From a virus: 31,958 nucleotides of DNA. Shown here piece by piece: positions 24,864 through 31,958 of this stretch; the stretch's first letter is position 1; the number at the start of each line of letters is the position of its first letter. The notes under the pieces were generated by a model. The model searched no databases, had not been told where the DNA came from, and saw only the letters and a list, made by a program, of their open reading frames with translations. The stretch spans positions 1-31,958 of IMG/VR virus record IMGVR_UViG_3300034062_000966; one strand, 5' to 3'. Both the position numbers and the translations under genes were made by a program.

Positions 24864-25054
24864 TAGGAGGAGAAAGCCTAGCTACCTACTATCAAACGAA
24901 TTTTTCTCTAATGCAACATCATAAATATGATTTGGAAACGTTGGAGAATATGATACCCTTTGAACGTGAATTGTATATAATGTTATTATCTCAACATATT
25001 GAGAGTGTAAATGAACAACAGAAATTACAAGCACAACAAAGAGGAAGAAGATAA
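24854..25054 (+). CDS. Minus-one-frame extension of gp26: tail assembly chaperone-like domain
   Basis: 66 codons reached by -1 frameshifting at 24848-24854, giving a fused product of 246 + 66 residues. The peptide begins RILIGGESLATYYQTNFSLM and continues QHHKYDLETLENMIPFEREL, then YIMLLSQHIE. The pattern (NF-x-L-M-x-x-H-x-Y-x-L-x-x-L-x-x-M-x-P-[FW]-E-R-E) resembles T-domains of lambda-type GT tail chaperones. It has no credible start of its own: AGGAGG at 24865-24870 has no start codon in range, and the first in-frame ATG (24911) is 40 bases away. The stop lies directly before the ATG of the next gene at 25055. In T4 the related job may belong to gp51. Confidence 0.72.
   Translation, partial: RILIGGESLATYYQTNFSLMQHHKYDLETLENMIPFERELYIMLLSQHIESVNEQQKLQAQQRGRR
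24861..24894 (+). other. Possible frameshift-stimulating stem-loop
   Basis: TGATAG (24861-24866) can pair with CTATCA (24889-24894). After one G-A mismatch, AGG (24868-24870) pairs with CCT (24885-24887). The loop holds a small inner AGC/GCT stem. The stem begins 6 bases after the slippery heptamer, within the usual 5-9 base spacing. Alternative pairings of TAGG with CCTA exist, so the exact fold is uncertain. Confidence 0.5.
24920..24927 (+). promoter_or_regulatory. Weak late-box match (CATAAATA) before the holin-like and tape-measure genes
   Basis: One mismatch from TATAAATA, within the -1 frame extension and 128 bases before the holin-like start. It could boost the two large downstream genes. 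It also encodes part of the extension (HHKY), so the match may be coincidental. Confidence 0.3.
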
Positions 25055-25552
25055 ATGGCTACGCAAAAAGAATACGAAAAACTGAGTGATAGCGATAAGA
25101 AAAAAGAAGATTGGATGAACGCTAAGTGGCGTCCAATGATGGGTTGGATTTATATGCTAACCTGTGTAACAGACTTCATTATCTTTCCTGTATTATGGTC
25201 TATACTACAAGCCTCGCTGAAACAACCTGTGACTGCATGGCAACCAATCACCCTGCAGGGCGCAGGCTTGTTTCATCTCTCTATGGGTGCTATTATTGGT
25301 GTTGCGGCTTTCGGCCGTACGCAAGAGAAACTAGCAGGAGCAAACAATGGTGGAATGCAACCCATAGGACAAAGCGTGACAACAACATATGGCTCCCATG
25401 GGTCAATGGGAATGTCATCCCCATCATCATTTAATAGCGCACCATCAAGTATGGGTATGGGAAGCAACTCAATGGGAATGTCAAAACCTGCAACTGGAAA
25501 GTCAGCAAGATTCGCAGAAGCAGACCCAGACTCTGTATTCGACAGAGGGTAA
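25055..25552 (+). CDS. Holin-like membrane protein
   Basis: 165 residues. A charged N-terminus (KLSDSDKKKEDWMNAKWRPM) is followed by a membrane segment at about 29-50 (MGWIYMLTCVTDFIIFPVLW). A second hydrophobic stretch (about 68-86) contains LQGAGLFHLSMGAIIGVAAF, then GRTQEKL. The W-R-P-M...DFIIFP...LTLQGAGLFH...GRTQEK pattern resembles the 3TM holin family of gene transfer agents and tailed phages. The last 75 residues are Ser/Gly/Met-rich and look disordered. GAGGAAG precedes the ATG, and the stop is seven bases before the tape-measure gene. A holin would release lysozyme at lysis. A virion membrane-associated role is an alternative, because it lies between chaperone and tape measure. Confidence 0.6.
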   Translation: MATQKEYEKLSDSDKKKEDWMNAKWRPMMGWIYMLTCVTDFIIFPVLWSILQASLKQPVTAWQPITLQGAGLFHLSMGAIIGVAAFGRTQEKLAGANNGGMQPIGQSVTTTYGSHGSMGMSSPSSFNSAPSSMGMGSNSMGMSKPATGKSARFAEADPDSVFDRG

Positions 25553-25559
25553 TTAATAT

Positions 25560-28500
25560 ATGGCAAATGTAGGATACGCAAGCGCACTCGGTGGCATCGC
25601 AAAAGATGCTATTAGTGGTGCCGGAAAAGGATTCGTTGGCGGCTTAAAAGGCGCAATGATGAGTGAGGCGCCAGGTCTTACTGGAGCATACGCTTTCGGA
25701 AAAGAACTAAAGAATCGTGCAAACGCACCGAAGACAACAAGTTCTGGACCACTTTCATCGGGCGGATCATCTAATCAGTCTTCTAATTCATCTTCCAGTT
25801 CAGCTATGGGAGGTGGTTTAACTGCGGGCATATTTACAGTTGCTGGTCAACAAAAACAATCTAATGTCATTAATCTTGAGCAAGTTAGACAACTACGTCA
25901 ATTAAACAACAATGTAATTAATCAATCTAAACTTATTGCGTTTCAAGTCAATGAAGCAAAAAGAAAAGAATTGTTTGCAGAAGAACTTGCAAATGAACAA
26001 GCATTGCGTGATGATAAACTTTTAAACGCAATTCAAAATATTGGTGGTAATGGTAAGGGCGATAGAGGTGGTGCTGGCGGTGAAACAGAGGGAGACAGCG
26101 GAGGCACACTTGCATTTGTTTCTGGTTTGGTATTTAAAAGAATTCTCACTACAGTAATAACTGCGGTTGTTAGACACCCTTACGTTGCTGGTGGTCTTGC
26201 ACTTGGCGCTGGTGTGGCTGCGGCCGCAGCCGCCGCAAGAAATAGACCTGCTCCTCCAGCATCTACTGTCACAGGACGTGATGCACAAAACGATCCAGCA
26301 AATGCGGCAAGAAGAGCCAAAGATATGCAGGCAACTGGTAGAACAATTCCAAGACCAGCTGACTACGTTCCTAAACCAGGCGAAAATCGTGGGTATAGCC
26401 AAAATCAATCAAGAGCAAGACTAGCAGAACAGCAAAAGTGGGATGCGTTAAATAAAGGCACACATGACCCAGTTACGGGTATGCCGAAAAATAGTATCAT
26501 AATGAAACCTCCTGCAACAGGAGTAGTTAGTAGTAAATTCGGTGTACGAAAAGACCCTAAAACAGGAAAAGATACACAACATAATGGCGTTGATATTGCT
26601 ATGCCTATGGGCACTTCAGTAACGCCTGTTGCGCCAGGAAAAGTTGTTGCAGTTACAACAAGTAAAGACGCAGGAACATATGTTAGTGTTCAACATGCCG
26701 ATGGAAAAATTAGTGAGTATATGCATCTACAGAGAACATCTGTTAAAATTGGAGATGCAGTTGATGGCTCTACAGAAATTGGAAAAAGTGGCGGTGCAGT
26801 AGGTGATCCTGGTGCAGGAAAATCAACAGGTCCACATTTACATTTACAGATTAGAGATTCTGCTACTAATAAATTTATTGATCCCGTTTCATTGCCCGGT
26901 CTAACACATTTAGTTGCTGGCGCTAGTGTTAAAGGAACAGATTCTACTCCAGTACTAAAAGGACCCGTTTCACAAGATGCTCAACGAAAAAGACGTAATG
27001 ACGCATATCGTGCTGTAGGAACAGATTTTAATGTCATCACAAATTATGATGGAATGCCGAATGTTCTTAAAGATAAAGGACTAAGTAAAAAATCTACTTC
27101 AGCATACGATCAAATATTGGCCGCATTCTCTGCACCATTTGACAAAAATAAATATGGTCCTGGTATAAAACTAGCCGCTGGCGCTGGATTTAAACTTGAT
27201 GGCGGCGGTGGCGGTACAACAATTAAAGATGATGCACCTGTGTCTGTTCACGATAAAAAAGCATTTGAACAAGATGCAAAGATTGCAAAATTGCAAGGCC
27301 TTGATGTAGGAAATGGCTCTGTCAATAAGAGCGTTGCTGGATCTTACGGCAAAGCACTGAACACACAAGCGTTCAAACCGCTATTCCGTTCTAACAGCGA
27401 CATTATTGCACAAGTAAACAAAACGTTCTTACAGCAGTTTAGAAGTACTGCAACAGCCGCATTCACGCAAGCAATAACAAAAGGTTTATTCCCTAAAGGT
27501 GTTGGCGTATCATTTAGTCAAGCTAGTCAAGACGATATGTATCGTGGCCAGCAACTGCAAAAGATTTTTGGGACAAGCGATAAAATCAGTAGTGCTACAA
27601 CCAAACTGTTAGGTAAACAGTATGGCCCAATGTTTGCACCACTCTTTGATAATCTTGCACAAGGATATCTAGAAGTTGGTTCTAGAATGGCAGGGAAAGC
27701 AATTTTCCAAGGCATCGGTGGATTAGACGCAAAAGAAACCCAAGGTATCATGGGGCAAGTTCTTGGGAACTATGCCGCAGGAAATAAAAAATTAGCATTT
27801 GAACAATTATTGTTCGGTGCATCTGGTGGTGCAAAGAGTGGTATTGCATTGGGTCCAGAAACTCTTTTCGCTAAGTATGGTTTTGCTAATCCAATGGAAG
27901 GCATCTCATACTTTGCAAGCGCATTGGGTGAAAGAGCGACACAACCATTTGCAAAATTAATGGGCGCAGATGATAGAAATAAATCTGTAATATTTGATCC
28001 TAGAACTAAACAATATGTGTATGCTGATAGTGGTGCGCCTGCAAGTCAAGCAGACATTAGGGCGGCTGGTGCAGATTACGGTGGTCGTGTAAGTCAGACT
28101 CCAATGTTCGGCCCAGGTATGAACAATTATGGTATGCCGGGAGCACCATATCAAACGACTGCTGGTGTAAGAGGAACATATCAGATTAATAATTCTGGTG
28201 CTTACAGTCAAATATTAAATGCTAGACCGGGACAAGAAATATCAAGAGCGCAAGCATTCGGATTAACAGACCAACAGCAAGCCGCTGGTGGTGCTAGGTT
28301 AATTGCTGAACAAAATACAATGCTTAGAGCGCAAGGTGAAGTACAAAATAAACAATTAGAACAACAGGCTAAGTTAGCAGAAGAAGCCGCAAAGCGTGAA
28401 TTTGATATTGCAAGTAAACAGGCATCTAGTGAAGCAGAAATGGCTTCAGCACAAGCGGCATACGATAAAGCATTGAATGAAGCTAAGACTAGCACAGATA

Positions 28501-30734
28501 GAGTAGATACTGATAGAGTCATTGCAAAGTTAGATCAAGTTGGTGGTAAACCTTCTGGTGGTGGAACACAAGTTTTAGATAAAGATGGAAATCCTGTTAC
28601 CAGAAGGTCAGGTCAGTTGTTCGGTCAAAGTTATGATAAAGAAACTGGTCTAGCAATTAATGATCCAATGAAAGATATTGGAAACTTTGCATTTGACATG
28701 GCTAAAAACTTTGCTGGTCAGCAGTTGACTAAAGACATTAAGAACCCATATGCTCAGATGATTGCAAACTTTGCAATTCAAAAAGGTCTGAATGTTGTCA
28801 CAGATAAATTTCTTTCGCCAGTATTAGATAAAGGTGTAGACTTTCTAGTAGATAAGGGCGGCAGTTTCATAATGGATACTGCTATACCTTGGGTCACAAA
28901 GCTATTTGGTTTTGCTGATGGTGGCGTTGTAACTAAAGCAACTCCTGGTGTTTTCGGTGAAGCTGGCGCTGAAGCTATTATTCCTCTTGCAAATCCAACT
29001 GCAACAAAAGCATTGTCTGCGGCTATGGGTACAGACAAGACACTTGCATCATTGGGCGACCAAACAGACTTGCTAACAAGCATCGATGGTTCTCTCAGAA
29101 GAATTTCGGGGCAAGGAACATCATCTGGTACTGGACTCTCATTCGATAGTGGTCTAGGTGGTCTTTATGGTGGTAGTGGAGGCGGAAGCATATCTAGCGG
29201 TGGTGGTAGTGTAATAGTCAACGGTGTTGCTAGATCAAGACAGACACAACAAAAGCCATCAACGATGGATTACGTGACTGCAATTGGCGGTTCTTTATTG
29301 AAGAGTTTTGCAATCAATAAAGGCATCGGCATGGCATCAACAGCACTATTTGGTGCTACGCCAGGTGTGCTTGCTGGAAATGCACTTATCTCTGCTGGAT
29401 TCCCTACTCTCGGAACAATGCTCGGTGGTACAGTCGCAACAGGTACTGGATTGACAGCAGGAGCCGCTGGCGTTACTGGATTAACAGCGGGTGGTGGTGG
29501 CATAGGACTTACAGCAGGATCAGCGTCTTTAGGAGGCACTCTCGGAAGTAGCGTTGCCGCAATTGAAACTGGTGTTGCGGCATCTACTGCGGCTACTACA
29601 ACTGGTGCGGCGGCCGCAGGCGGTTCTACTATTGGCGCATCTCTAGCCGCGGCCGCACCATATGTATTGGCAGCCGTCGCTGTGTATATGATTGTGGATT
29701 CTGTATATGGCGGGGGCGGTGGTTCTGCACCTCCACCAAAAGAGCCTAAGTATCATGCTGGAATATATGTAGCAGGAAATAACAACATCAATGCAATTGC
29801 GCCTATACTTGAAACAGTTGATTATCATGCGCCACCTGATGTGTATAAAACAATTGCATATGGACTGTTGAGAGTAGCATTCAATGCAACTAAGTCATCA
29901 GAAGCTGTTACTAACATGACAGCATCATATGATTTCATTTACTTGAAAGTTCAGTTTGATAAGATATCAATGATTGTTGGTAAAGGAGCGCCTAATTCAT
30001 CATACACTCAAGATGGTGCAACAGATACATTAAGTTGGCCAGCACCTAGCGAAGGCACAAACCTTAACGCAATCGCAAAAGATATTATTACTTGGGTTAG
30101 AGATGACTTTAAGAAACTTGCAAAAGCTGAAAATTTAAGTAAGTTAGATACAGCCGCAGAAGGTTTAGGAACATATACACTTGATGAAATTAGTAAAGGA
30201 CTTATTCCCGATTTACAACGTGGTAAGTATAAACTAGACCAGAGTAAAGAAAAGGGAATATATGCAAACAATGTTGCAGAGTCAAATCGTATCGCTGAAC
30301 TAATTAACACAGCCGCCACAAAAGCCGCTTACATATCATCAGCAACGGCCGCAGAGTATGATTCGGATGGTAACATAACAAAAGAAGCAACACCGGGTGG
30401 TGAGAATATGGTGTATAGTATGAAACAAGGAAAGTTTGTTAAGAATCCTTTTGGACCTGATGCAATACTTCTCGATCAAAGTGATCGTCCTGTATACAAT
30501 CTTGAAGGAACATCAGCCGGTTTAACTGTTGACGATTTTGCTAGTGCATCTGTTGTTGGTTCTAACAGACCAGCAAACATATTGGCTGATACTCCAGCAA
30601 GTGGTGGATCAACAAGTAATATAGTTGTAGGCCCAACATCAACTAAAGTCGATAACTCTGCTATCACAAATTATTATACACCGACAAATGGAATAATTGA
30701 CGTTGTTAGGGGCGCAACTCCACAAGTTGGATAA
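25560..30734 (+). CDS. Tape-measure-like tail protein with M23 peptidase domain
   Basis: 1724 residues. The N-terminal 60 residues are Gly/Ala-rich; QNDPANAARRAKD and a hydrophobic stretch at about 197-222 follow. Residues about 318-450 form an M23 (LytM-type) endopeptidase: H341-N-G-V-D345, H389 in YMHL, and H426-L-H428, together the full metal-binding and catalytic set, cutting peptidoglycan cross-bridges. Near 905-970 is a coiled coil (KQLEQQAKLAEEAAKREFDI). At 1118-1145, FADGGVVTKATPGVFGEAGA, then EAIIPLAN, is the classic tape-measure motif. A second hydrophobic segment lies at about 1363-1383. Such proteins set tail length inside the tube and reach the host envelope on ejection. T4 uses gp29 (590 residues). 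AGAGGG precedes the start. Low-complexity Ala tracts are unusually GC-rich. Confidence 0.82.
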   Translation: MANVGYASALGGIAKDAISGAGKGFVGGLKGAMMSEAPGLTGAYAFGKELKNRANAPKTTSSGPLSSGGSSNQSSNSSSSSAMGGGLTAGIFTVAGQQKQSNVINLEQVRQLRQLNNNVINQSKLIAFQVNEAKRKELFAEELANEQALRDDKLLNAIQNIGGNGKGDRGGAGGETEGDSGGTLAFVSGLVFKRILTTVITAVVRHPYVAGGLALGAGVAAAAAAARNRPAPPASTVTGRDAQNDPANAARRAKDMQATGRTIPRPADYVPKPGENRGYSQNQSRARLAEQQKWDALNKGTHDPVTGMPKNSIIMKPPATGVVSSKFGVRKDPKTGKDTQHNGVDIAMPMGTSVTPVAPGKVVAVTTSKDAGTYVSVQHADGKISEYMHLQRTSVKIGDAVDGSTEIGKSGGAVGDPGAGKSTGPHLHLQIRDSATNKFIDPVSLPGLTHLVAGASVKGTDSTPVLKGPVSQDAQRKRRNDAYRAVGTDFNVITNYDGMPNVLKDKGLSKKSTSAYDQILAAFSAPFDKNKYGPGIKLAAGAGFKLDGGGGGTTIKDDAPVSVHDKKAFEQDAKIAKLQGLDVGNGSVNKSVAGSYGKALNTQAFKPLFRSNSDIIAQVNKTFLQQFRSTATAAFTQAITKGLFPKGVGVSFSQASQDDMYRGQQLQKIFGTSDKISSATTKLLGKQYGPMFAPLFDNLAQGYLEVGSRMAGKAIFQGIGGLDAKETQGIMGQVLGNYAAGNKKLAFEQLLFGASGGAKSGIALGPETLFAKYGFANPMEGISYFASALGERATQPFAKLMGADDRNKSVIFDPRTKQYVYADSGAPASQADIRAAGADYGGRVSQTPMFGPGMNNYGMPGAPYQTTAGVRGTYQINNSGAYSQILNARPGQEISRAQAFGLTDQQQAAGGARLIAEQNTMLRAQGEVQNKQLEQQAKLAEEAAKREFDIASKQASSEAEMASAQAAYDKALNEAKTSTDRVDTDRVIAKLDQVGGKPSGGGTQVLDKDGNPVTRRSGQLFGQSYDKETGLAINDPMKDIGNFAFDMAKNFAGQQLTKDIKNPYAQMIANFAIQKGLNVVTDKFLSPVLDKGVDFLVDKGGSFIMDTAIPWVTKLFGFADGGVVTKATPGVFGEAGAEAIIPLANPTATKALSAAMGTDKTLASLGDQTDLLTSIDGSLRRISGQGTSSGTGLSFDSGLGGLYGGSGGGSISSGGGSVIVNGVARSRQTQQKPSTMDYVTAIGGSLLKSFAINKGIGMASTALFGATPGVLAGNALISAGFPTLGTMLGGTVATGTGLTAGAAGVTGLTAGGGGIGLTAGSASLGGTLGSSVAAIETGVAASTAATTTGAAAAGGSTIGASLAAAAPYVLAAVAVYMIVDSVYGGGGGSAPPPKEPKYHAGIYVAGNNNINAIAPILETVDYHAPPDVYKTIAYGLLRVAFNATKSSEAVTNMTASYDFIYLKVQFDKISMIVGKGAPNSSYTQDGATDTLSWPAPSEGTNLNAIAKDIITWVRDDFKKLAKAENLSKLDTAAEGLGTYTLDEISKGLIPDLQRGKYKLDQSKEKGIYANNVAESNRIAELINTAATKAAYISSATAAEYDSDGNITKEATPGGENMVYSMKQGKFVKNPFGPDAILLDQSDRPVYNLEGTSAGLTVDDFASASVVGSNRPANILADTPASGGSTSNIVVGPTSTKVDNSAITNYYTPTNGIIDVVRGATPQVG

Positions 30735-30763
30735 AAAAAGGGGAAGCATTTTACTGCTTCCCC
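30733..30763 (-). terminator. Terminator after gp32, at the convergent junction
   Basis: Nine-bp stem: GGGGAAGCA at 30740-30748 and TGCTTCCCC at 30755-30763, six-base loop. On the minus strand it is followed by seven T (30739 down to 30733), a standard terminator for the gp32 transcript. In the plus direction the stem is followed by AAAGTCAC with no T run, so it would stop the tape-measure transcript less well. Confidence 0.85.
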
Positions 30764-30789
30764 AAAGTCACAAAAGAGATTGCGAAATA

Positions 30790-31695
30790 TTAATCTTCAG
30801 CCAACTTCTCAAAATAACTCAAGTCTTCATCATCATCAACTGAGTCTGCAACTGTAGTTTTCTTAGCAGGTGCTGGCGCTGGTTTAGATTCTTGCATCGC
30901 ACTGGCTCTAGGTGCGTAATCACTGCCAGAAGAAGAACCATCTTCAAGACCAAGCACTTTGTTCAAACGTGCTTTCAATTCATCATAAGACTTAAAGTTC
31001 TTCTCACTCAAGAATTCAGACAAGCTGTGTTCTTGTTTCCAGATACGCTCTAAGTCATCTTCATCACCAGACAATGGCGCAGGCGATTCAAACTCAGACT
31101 TATCATAGTTCTGATAACCTTCAACCTTACGAATCTTCAACTTGAAGTTCGCACCTTCCCAGAGGTCGAACGGGTTGACAGGAGTTTCATCTTCAAACTC
31201 GGGATTCATCAAGTCATTCAACTTGTCGAAAATCTTCTTACCGAATTTGAACAATCTAACTGTTCCGTCATTATCAGGGTTTGTTGGATCTTTGATAACG
31301 TAGATGTTTGCAATGTATTGCAACTTACGTTTTTGTTTACGTGCAATGTCTTTGTTAGCATCTGAACCTGAGTTCCAGAGAATGCTATTGTGTTCAGACA
31401 CTGGGTCTTTCTTGTTGAGTGTGGTCAACGAGTTTTCGATGTACCAACCACCAGGACCTTGAAAGGAGTGATTGAATACTTGAACCCAAGGCACGTCTTC
31501 ACCTGCGGGTGAGGGGAGAAAGCGAATCGTTGCGAATCCGTTGCCTGCTTTGTCTACTGTGGGTTTCCAGAAGCGAAGGTCTTCATAAGACTTCTTACCT
31601 TCTTCTTTGTTGCTGAGTTTAGAAACTGCGTCTGTCAGTTTTTCTAAATCTTTGGTGCGTGACTTTTTCATGTCTGCGAATGATGCTGATGCCAT
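30790..31695 (-). CDS. 32: Single-stranded DNA-binding protein gp32
   Basis: 301 residues, the size of T4 gp32. It coats ssDNA in replication, recombination and repair, and recruits other replisome proteins. Core matches to T4: AGNGFATIRFLPSPAGE (T4 AGNGQAVIRFLPSKNDE), GGWYIENS (GKWYIETC), YIANIYVIKDPTNPDNDGTV ([20 protein letters not shown]), FKFGKKIFDKLND, and PFDLWEGANFKLKIRKVEGY (T4 CPWEGANFVLKVKQVSGF). The acidic C-terminal tail (SVDDDEDLSYFEKLAED) is present. The zinc site of T4 gp32 (H64, C77, C87, C90) is not: the region reads TLNKKDPVSEHNSILWN, and the protein has no Cys at all. AAGGA lies about nine bases before the ATG. Confidence 0.95.
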   Translation of the reverse strand: MASASFADMKKSRTKDLEKLTDAVSKLSNKEEGKKSYEDLRFWKPTVDKAGNGFATIRFLPSPAGEDVPWVQVFNHSFQGPGGWYIENSLTTLNKKDPVSEHNSILWNSGSDANKDIARKQKRKLQYIANIYVIKDPTNPDNDGTVRLFKFGKKIFDKLNDLMNPEFEDETPVNPFDLWEGANFKLKIRKVEGYQNYDKSEFESPAPLSGDEDDLERIWKQEHSLSEFLSEKNFKSYDELKARLNKVLGLEDGSSSGSDYAPRASAMQESKPAPAPAKKTTVADSVDDDEDLSYFEKLAED

Positions 31696-31715
31696 ATGTA
31701 TGTATCCTTGTATGT

Positions 31716-31919
31716 TTAAGTATTGAATGTATGTTTTGCTTGTCCACTTTTATCATAATCTACTATAGTATATAGTCGATCACAATTCTCTATTCGTGTC
31801 AATAGTCGGCAAACCTTGTTCGGTTTACGCATTACTGCCACTACGTCACTACTAGTTCTCTTAGTGACTTTTTCATCCGTGCCGTATCGTAATTTAAAAA
31901 GGGCTGGTACTTTTTGCAT
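31716..31919 (-). CDS. Small basic protein upstream of gp32, unknown function
   Basis: 67 residues, basic (MQKVPALFKLRYGTDEKVTK, then RTSSDVVAVMRKPNKVCRL). AGAGG lies about ten bases before the ATG, so translation is plausible, and the stop is 20 bases before the gp32 start, suggesting one operon. No domain recognised. An overlapping minus-strand frame from an ATG at 31957 encodes 38 residues (MIHDPIYKEVSKLCKKYQP...) and could be a real alternative or a short upstream ORF. Confidence 0.5.
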   Translation of the reverse strand: MQKVPALFKLRYGTDEKVTKRTSSDVVAVMRKPNKVCRLLTRIENCDRLYTIVDYDKSGQAKHTFNT

Positions 31920-31958
31920 AGCTTGCTTACCTCTTTGTAGATTGGATCATGTATCATT

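Noticed and set aside
24911-25054. A separate 47-residue gene starting at the ATG at 24911
   Set aside because: No ribosome-binding site at proper distance, and conserved-looking residues (GGESLATYYQTNF) lie upstream of that ATG; frameshift expression explains the frame better.
26022-26408. 128-codon minus-strand frame opposite the tape-measure gene, rich in Cys and Ser
   Set aside because: Composition is the antisense of Ala/Gly codons; no start signal, and the plus-strand gene has clear domains here.
1-31958. tRNA genes, insertion sequences, integrase or attachment sites
   Set aside because: Looked for cloverleaf-like stems, transposase or integrase motifs and terminal repeats; none seen in the few short gaps between genes.

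Overview
The window is a late-gene segment of a tailed phage with a contractile, T4-type tail. It is densely packed and AT-rich, with almost no intergenic space. Order and sequence of the baseplate genes identify it: read leftward on the minus strand from about 22.4 kb they are gp48-like tube cap, gp53, a gp27-like hub protein, a P-loop protein, a lysozyme-less gp5, a small basic histone-like protein, gp25, gp6, a gp7-like wedge protein and gp8. Then come a 2047-residue DUF4815 structural protein, a coiled-coil protein, two fibre/adhesin-type proteins and the start of neck protein gp13. The wedge, large DUF4815 protein and fibre set resemble T4-like phages of aquatic bacteria (cyanophage, pelagiphage and methylophage relatives) more than coliphage T4. 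I see no host-specific gene, so the host cannot be named.

Layout. (a) 1-22413, minus strand: neck, fibres, baseplate wedge and central hub/spike, many genes overlapping by 1-4 bases or spaced by 1-3 bases. (b) 22414-22447: a 34-base divergent junction. (c) 22448-30734, plus strand: head completion protein gp4, a conserved unassigned phage protein, a tube-fold gp54/gp19-like protein, gp26, a hidden -1 frame extension of gp26, a holin-like membrane protein, and a 1724-residue tape-measure-like protein carrying an M23 peptidase domain. (d) 30735-30789: convergent junction with a hairpin terminator oriented for the minus strand. (e) 30790-31919, minus strand: gp32-type single-stranded DNA-binding protein and a small upstream ORF.

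Regulation. Perfect copies of the T4 late-promoter box TATAAATA lie upstream of gp13, the larger fibre gene and gp8 on the minus strand, and on the plus strand inside gp48 about 210 bases before gp4. One-mismatch copies lie at other plausible places. The structural genes are therefore probably transcribed by a T4-type late (gp55-like) sigma system.

Highlights. (1) A canonical -1 slippery heptamer T TTT TTC at the end of gp26, a possible downstream stem 6-7 bases later, and a 66-codon extension ending one base before the next start codon. This looks like a lambda G/GT-style tail-assembly-chaperone frameshift in a T4-type hub gene. (2) A strong bias in Ala-Ala codon pairs that removes GCWGC pentamers while GCSGC stays common. 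(3) The murein-degrading module appears to have moved from the spike (gp5 has no lysozyme) to the tape-measure protein (M23). (4) A P-loop kinase-like protein sits between the two hub genes.
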